Source: Bradyrhizobium sp. 1
GTDB taxonomy: Bacteria; Pseudomonadota; Alphaproteobacteria; Rhizobiales; Xanthobacteraceae
Assembly: GCF_023073315.1 (NCBI RefSeq)
Contig: NZ_JADPJH010000033.1
Span: 480,891 to 544,890 of the forward strand
Length of the DNA stretch: 64,000 bases
Direction: 5' to 3'
Shown: positions 61,819 through 64,000 of the stretch, piece after piece
Numbering within the stretch: position 1 is the first letter of the stretch
Layout of the letters: every line of letters starts with the position of its first letter
The notes under the pieces: generated by a model
The model's input: the letters and a program-made list of their open reading frames with translations, nothing else
The model's database searches: none
Told to the model about the DNA's origin: nothing
Translations under genes and position numbers: made by a program

Positions 61819-62572
61819 AGCCATCTCCACCCTTGCGGAGTCTCTGCCATTGCTCGTCGTCGTGCCCGCATATGACGGTGGCGCCTGACTTCTCGATTCG
61901 GCGGACCTCAGCGAAGGTCTTCAACTGCTGCTCGACGTTCCAGGTATTGCGGGGCGCGGAATCCGCGTCGAGGTTCTGGCGCAGACTGACGGCATCGGAT
62001 GCGAGGAGAAATTGGCCGTCCCGATCGAGACTGACGAGCGCGCCCATCGTCCCCGGCGTGTGACCAGGCAGCGGGACCAGCATCACGCGGCCGTCGCCGA
62101 ACAGATCCTTTTCCCCGTTCACCGGCTCGATCGGATTTCCGCAATCCCAATCGGCCTTGAAGTATCCCGCGGTATCTGCGCCGGGCGCTTTGGCCGCTTC
62201 GATTTCCTTTGCGTGGGCCAAGATGGTGGCGTTGCGGAAGAACTGATTGCAGCCGCAATGGTCCGGATGGAAGTGCGAATTCACGACGATATCGACGTCG
62301 TCGGGCCCGAGCCCCGTGCACGCCAGATTCGGAAGCAACGTCTCTCCCGCGCCCATCATCGGCTTCATGACCTTTGCCAGCGGACCCCAGCGCCCTTCCG
62401 CGTCTTCGGCCACGGACGGATGACAGCCGGTGTCGAACAGCACATTTCCCTGCTTGTGGCGCATCAGCGCGCTGCTGACCGGAAGGTCGATGGTCTCCCC
62501 TCGCTCGGCCCCGGGGACGTAGATGCTCTTCTTCATGCGGAGCCGGCCGGCGGCAATAAAATTCAGCTTCAT
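61811..62572 (-). CDS. Metallo-beta-lactamase-fold hydrolase (lactonase-like)
   Basis: A 253-aa dinuclear-zinc hydrolase: NSHFHPDHCGCNQ gives the HxHxDH motif, LPGHTPGTMG the next His, ASDAV the bridging Asp and CGHDDEQW the last His. It has the look of the N-acyl-homoserine-lactonase group. ATG 62572 overlaps the small-subunit stop (ATGA), and the frame to 62647 is spurious. It is interposed between the iron-sulfur and molybdenum subunits, an unusual place, so its reaction should belong to the same pathway: lactone or thioester hydrolysis. Confidence 0.87.
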   Translation of the reverse strand: MKLNFIAAGRLRMKKSIYVPGAERGETIDLPVSSALMRHKQGNVLFDTGCHPSVAEDAEGRWGPLAKVMKPMMGAGETLLPNLACTGLGPDDVDIVVNSHFHPDHCGCNQFFRNATILAHAKEIEAAKAPGADTAGYFKADWDCGNPIEPVNGEKDLFGDGRVMLVPLPGHTPGTMGALVSLDRDGQFLLASDAVSLRQNLDADSAPRNTWNVEQQLKTFAEVRRIEKSGATVICGHDDEQWQRLRKGGDGYE

Positions 62573-63048
62573 GACTTTCTCTCCGAGCGCAACGCAGCGG
62601 CGCTGCGGATCGCGGCTACGATGTTCTGGTAGCCGGTGCAGCGACAAAGGTTGCCCGACAGCCCCTCCCGGATGTCTTCATCGGTCGCCAGTGGGTACTT
62701 CCGCAGCATGTCCTCGCCCGTCATCAACATGCCTGGCGTGCAGTAGCCGCACTGGAGCCCGTGATGCTCACGAAATTGCGATTGGAGCACGTTGAGATCT
62801 TCGGGCGAGCCCAATCCTTCGACGGTCAATATATCGGCGCCATCGACTTGGACGGCCAGCATGAGACAGGACCGGACGCTATCGCCGTTGACGAGGATCG
62901 TGCAGGCGCCGCACACTCCGTGCTCGCATCCGACGTGCGTACCCGTCAGTCCGAGCCGGTCGCGTAGGAGATCGGAAAGAAGCATGCGTGGCTCGACATC
63001 CGGAACGTCGTGACGCTGTCCATTGACTTTCAACGATATGGCGATCAT
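62569..63048 (-). CDS. [2Fe-2S] small subunit of molybdenum hydroxylase (CoxS-like)
   Basis: A 159-aa electron-transfer subunit with the plant-type cluster CEHGVCGACTILVNG plus SCLML, and the proximal cluster CGYCTPGM and CRCTGYQNIV. All eight Cys are present. ATGA overlaps join it to the FAD subunit upstream and the hydrolase downstream. Confidence 0.94.
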   Translation of the reverse strand: MIAISLKVNGQRHDVPDVEPRMLLSDLLRDRLGLTGTHVGCEHGVCGACTILVNGDSVRSCLMLAVQVDGADILTVEGLGSPEDLNVLQSQFREHHGLQCGYCTPGMLMTGEDMLRKYPLATDEDIREGLSGNLCRCTGYQNIVAAIRSAAALRSERKS

Positions 63049-63914
63049 GCCGTTCTCTCCCCCGCTTCGAGGGCCGTGCGCAATGCGCGCTTGGACAACT
63101 GCTTGAGGAGATGCGTGCGATACTCTCCCGAGGCATGGAGATCGTCGTTCGGCGAGACCTTGGAGGCGACGATCTCGGAGAAGCGTTCGGGCAGCTGCGC
63201 GTCCAGCGGCAACGCGACGAGTTCCTGCTCCGCCTCCCGGAGACGCAGCGGAGTGTCCGCCACTCCCATGACCGCAATACGCGCGCCCTCCAATTTAGTT
63301 TCTGTTCGGCGGACGGACAGCGCGATGCTCGCGAGTGCGAAATCGCCGAAACGTCGCGCGACCTCCTCGAACGCCCAACCATCGTGGTCCAAGACCGGAA
63401 ATTCGACCTCGACGACGATCTCGTCCGGCTCTAGGCAGTTCGTCAGGGCGTCGACGAAGAAGTCCTCTGCAGCAATCGTCCGGAGCCCTTTTGGGCCACG
63501 AACGGCGATGCTGGCGTCGTAGAACATCGCCAACATAGGCAATTCGGCGGCAGGGTCCGCGTGGGACAGGCTGCCGCCGATCGTGCCGCGGTTACGGATT
63601 GCCAGATGCGCAACATGGCGCATCGCTGCCGACATGACCGGCAGCCTCGCAGCGACGAGCGGGGAATGTTCGAGATCACGATGTCGCGTCAACGCTCCGA
63701 TCGCGATCCGGTCCTCCCGGTCCTCGATGTAGGAAAGGCCCTCGATGCGGTTGAGGTCGACCAGAATTGACGGCCGAGCCATTCTGAAGTTCAGTAGCGG
63801 AAGCAGGCTCTGACCACCGGCGAGCACCTTTCCTTCCCCGTTCGAGGCGACCAGCGCCTCGATCGCGAGGTCCACCGTTGACGGCGCTATGTAGTCAAAC
63901 TTGGCCGGCTTCAT
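63045..63914 (-). CDS. FAD-binding medium subunit of molybdenum hydroxylase (CoxM-like)
   Basis: A 289-aa subunit with FAD motifs AGGQSLLPLLNFRMARP and TIGGSLSHADPAAELP. ATG 63914 has GGAGAAGG upstream. The frame is open to 63953, overlapping the preceding hydratase. With the small and large subunits it completes a standard three-part molybdenum hydroxylase, in the order medium, small, hydrolase, large. Confidence 0.93.
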   Translation of the reverse strand: MKPAKFDYIAPSTVDLAIEALVASNGEGKVLAGGQSLLPLLNFRMARPSILVDLNRIEGLSYIEDREDRIAIGALTRHRDLEHSPLVAARLPVMSAAMRHVAHLAIRNRGTIGGSLSHADPAAELPMLAMFYDASIAVRGPKGLRTIAAEDFFVDALTNCLEPDEIVVEVEFPVLDHDGWAFEEVARRFGDFALASIALSVRRTETKLEGARIAVMGVADTPLRLREAEQELVALPLDAQLPERFSEIVASKVSPNDDLHASGEYRTHLLKQLSKRALRTALEAGERTA

Positions 63915-63949
63915 GGGCCTTCTCCAAATCCCGATTTTTCTCCATCCGG

Positions 63950-64000
63950 TCATTCGCCGCGAAAGCGCGGCGACCTCTTCTGCGCGAATGCATCACGACC
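63950..64000 (-). CDS. Enoyl-CoA hydratase, C-terminal end only (window edge)
   Basis: The last 16 codons before a TGA at 63950 read GRDAFAQKRSPRFRGE, the typical C-terminus of a crotonase-family hydratase. The rest lies beyond the window. The stop is 35 bases before the FAD-subunit start, so it is in the same operon. It would hydrate the enoyl-CoA released by the AbfD-like enzyme. Confidence 0.72.
   Translation of the reverse strand, partial: GRDAFAQKRSPRFRGE

Noticed and set aside
59422-63914. Aerobic carbon monoxide dehydrogenase
   Set aside because: The large subunit has PYRGVGR and no VAYRCSFR loop, so CO oxidation is not supported.
1-64000. Insertion sequences, integrase, tRNA, CRISPR
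   Set aside because: No transposase or integrase motifs, no tRNA-like cloverleaf and no regularly spaced repeats were found on reading both strands.

Overview
The window reads as a high-GC alphaproteobacterial chromosome segment, most like Bradyrhizobium or a relative. The basis is codon use, the wealth of Liv-type ABC transporters, acyl-CoA enzymes and Bug-family binding proteins, and a pccB/ScfR pair at the left edge. There is no rRNA, tRNA, CRISPR array, transposase or integrase that I can see. Almost every gene acts on CoA thioesters or imports a carboxylate-like substrate.

Layout. (1) 1-2.0 kb: core-type propionyl-CoA carboxylase beta gene (cut by the window) divergent from its ScfR/PccR-type regulator. 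(2) 2.2-16.4 kb: MFS transporter, Old Yellow Enzyme, alpha-methylacyl-CoA racemase, a thiamine-diphosphate lyase coupled to a formyl-CoA-transferase-like protein, a GMC oxidoreductase and Liv transporter set 1 with its binding protein. (3) 16.5-34.7 kb: an isovaleryl-CoA-dehydrogenase-like enzyme, Liv set 2, a cupin, a TetR regulator, two paralogous SDRs, HMG-CoA lyase, a three-subunit biotin carboxylase system, a methylglutaconyl-type hydratase, an SRPBCC protein and two binding proteins. (4) 34.7-49.8 kb: one long leftward operon with Liv set 3, acyl-CoA ligases, an MFE-2-like SDR, two adjacent acyl-CoA dehydrogenases, a hydratase, a cysteine-less SCP2-type thiolase with a DUF35 partner, and a MaoC hydratase. 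(5) 50-64 kb: a separate system with an AbfD-like (4-hydroxybutyryl-CoA dehydratase) protein, a CoxG-like protein, a binding protein, a double-HxlR regulator, and a tight operon carrying a three-subunit molybdenum hydroxylase, an interposed metallo-beta-lactamase-fold hydrolase, an SDR lacking its catalytic residues and a ligase.

How it fits together. A near-palindromic operator, AACRG-N4-CYGTT, precedes most transcription units between 3.5 and 50 kb and was not seen in 51-64 kb. This suggests that regions 2-4 form one regulon, most simply under the TetR protein at 22.1-22.8 kb. The enzyme set (racemase, HACL-like lyase, paired dehydrogenases, MaoC and SDR steps, thiolase-like/DUF35 pair, carboxylase plus HMG-CoA lyase) points to breakdown of a methyl-branched, possibly isoprenoid or steroid-side-chain-like acid. 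The substrate cannot be read from sequence. Region 5 suggests breakdown of a 4-hydroxy acid or lactone, under HxlR control.

Decay. Four degraded genes of acyl-CoA metabolism lie in the gaps (acyl-CoA dehydrogenase, TesB-like thioesterase, enoyl-CoA hydratase, CaiB-type CoA transferase), so the region has been losing as well as gaining genes.
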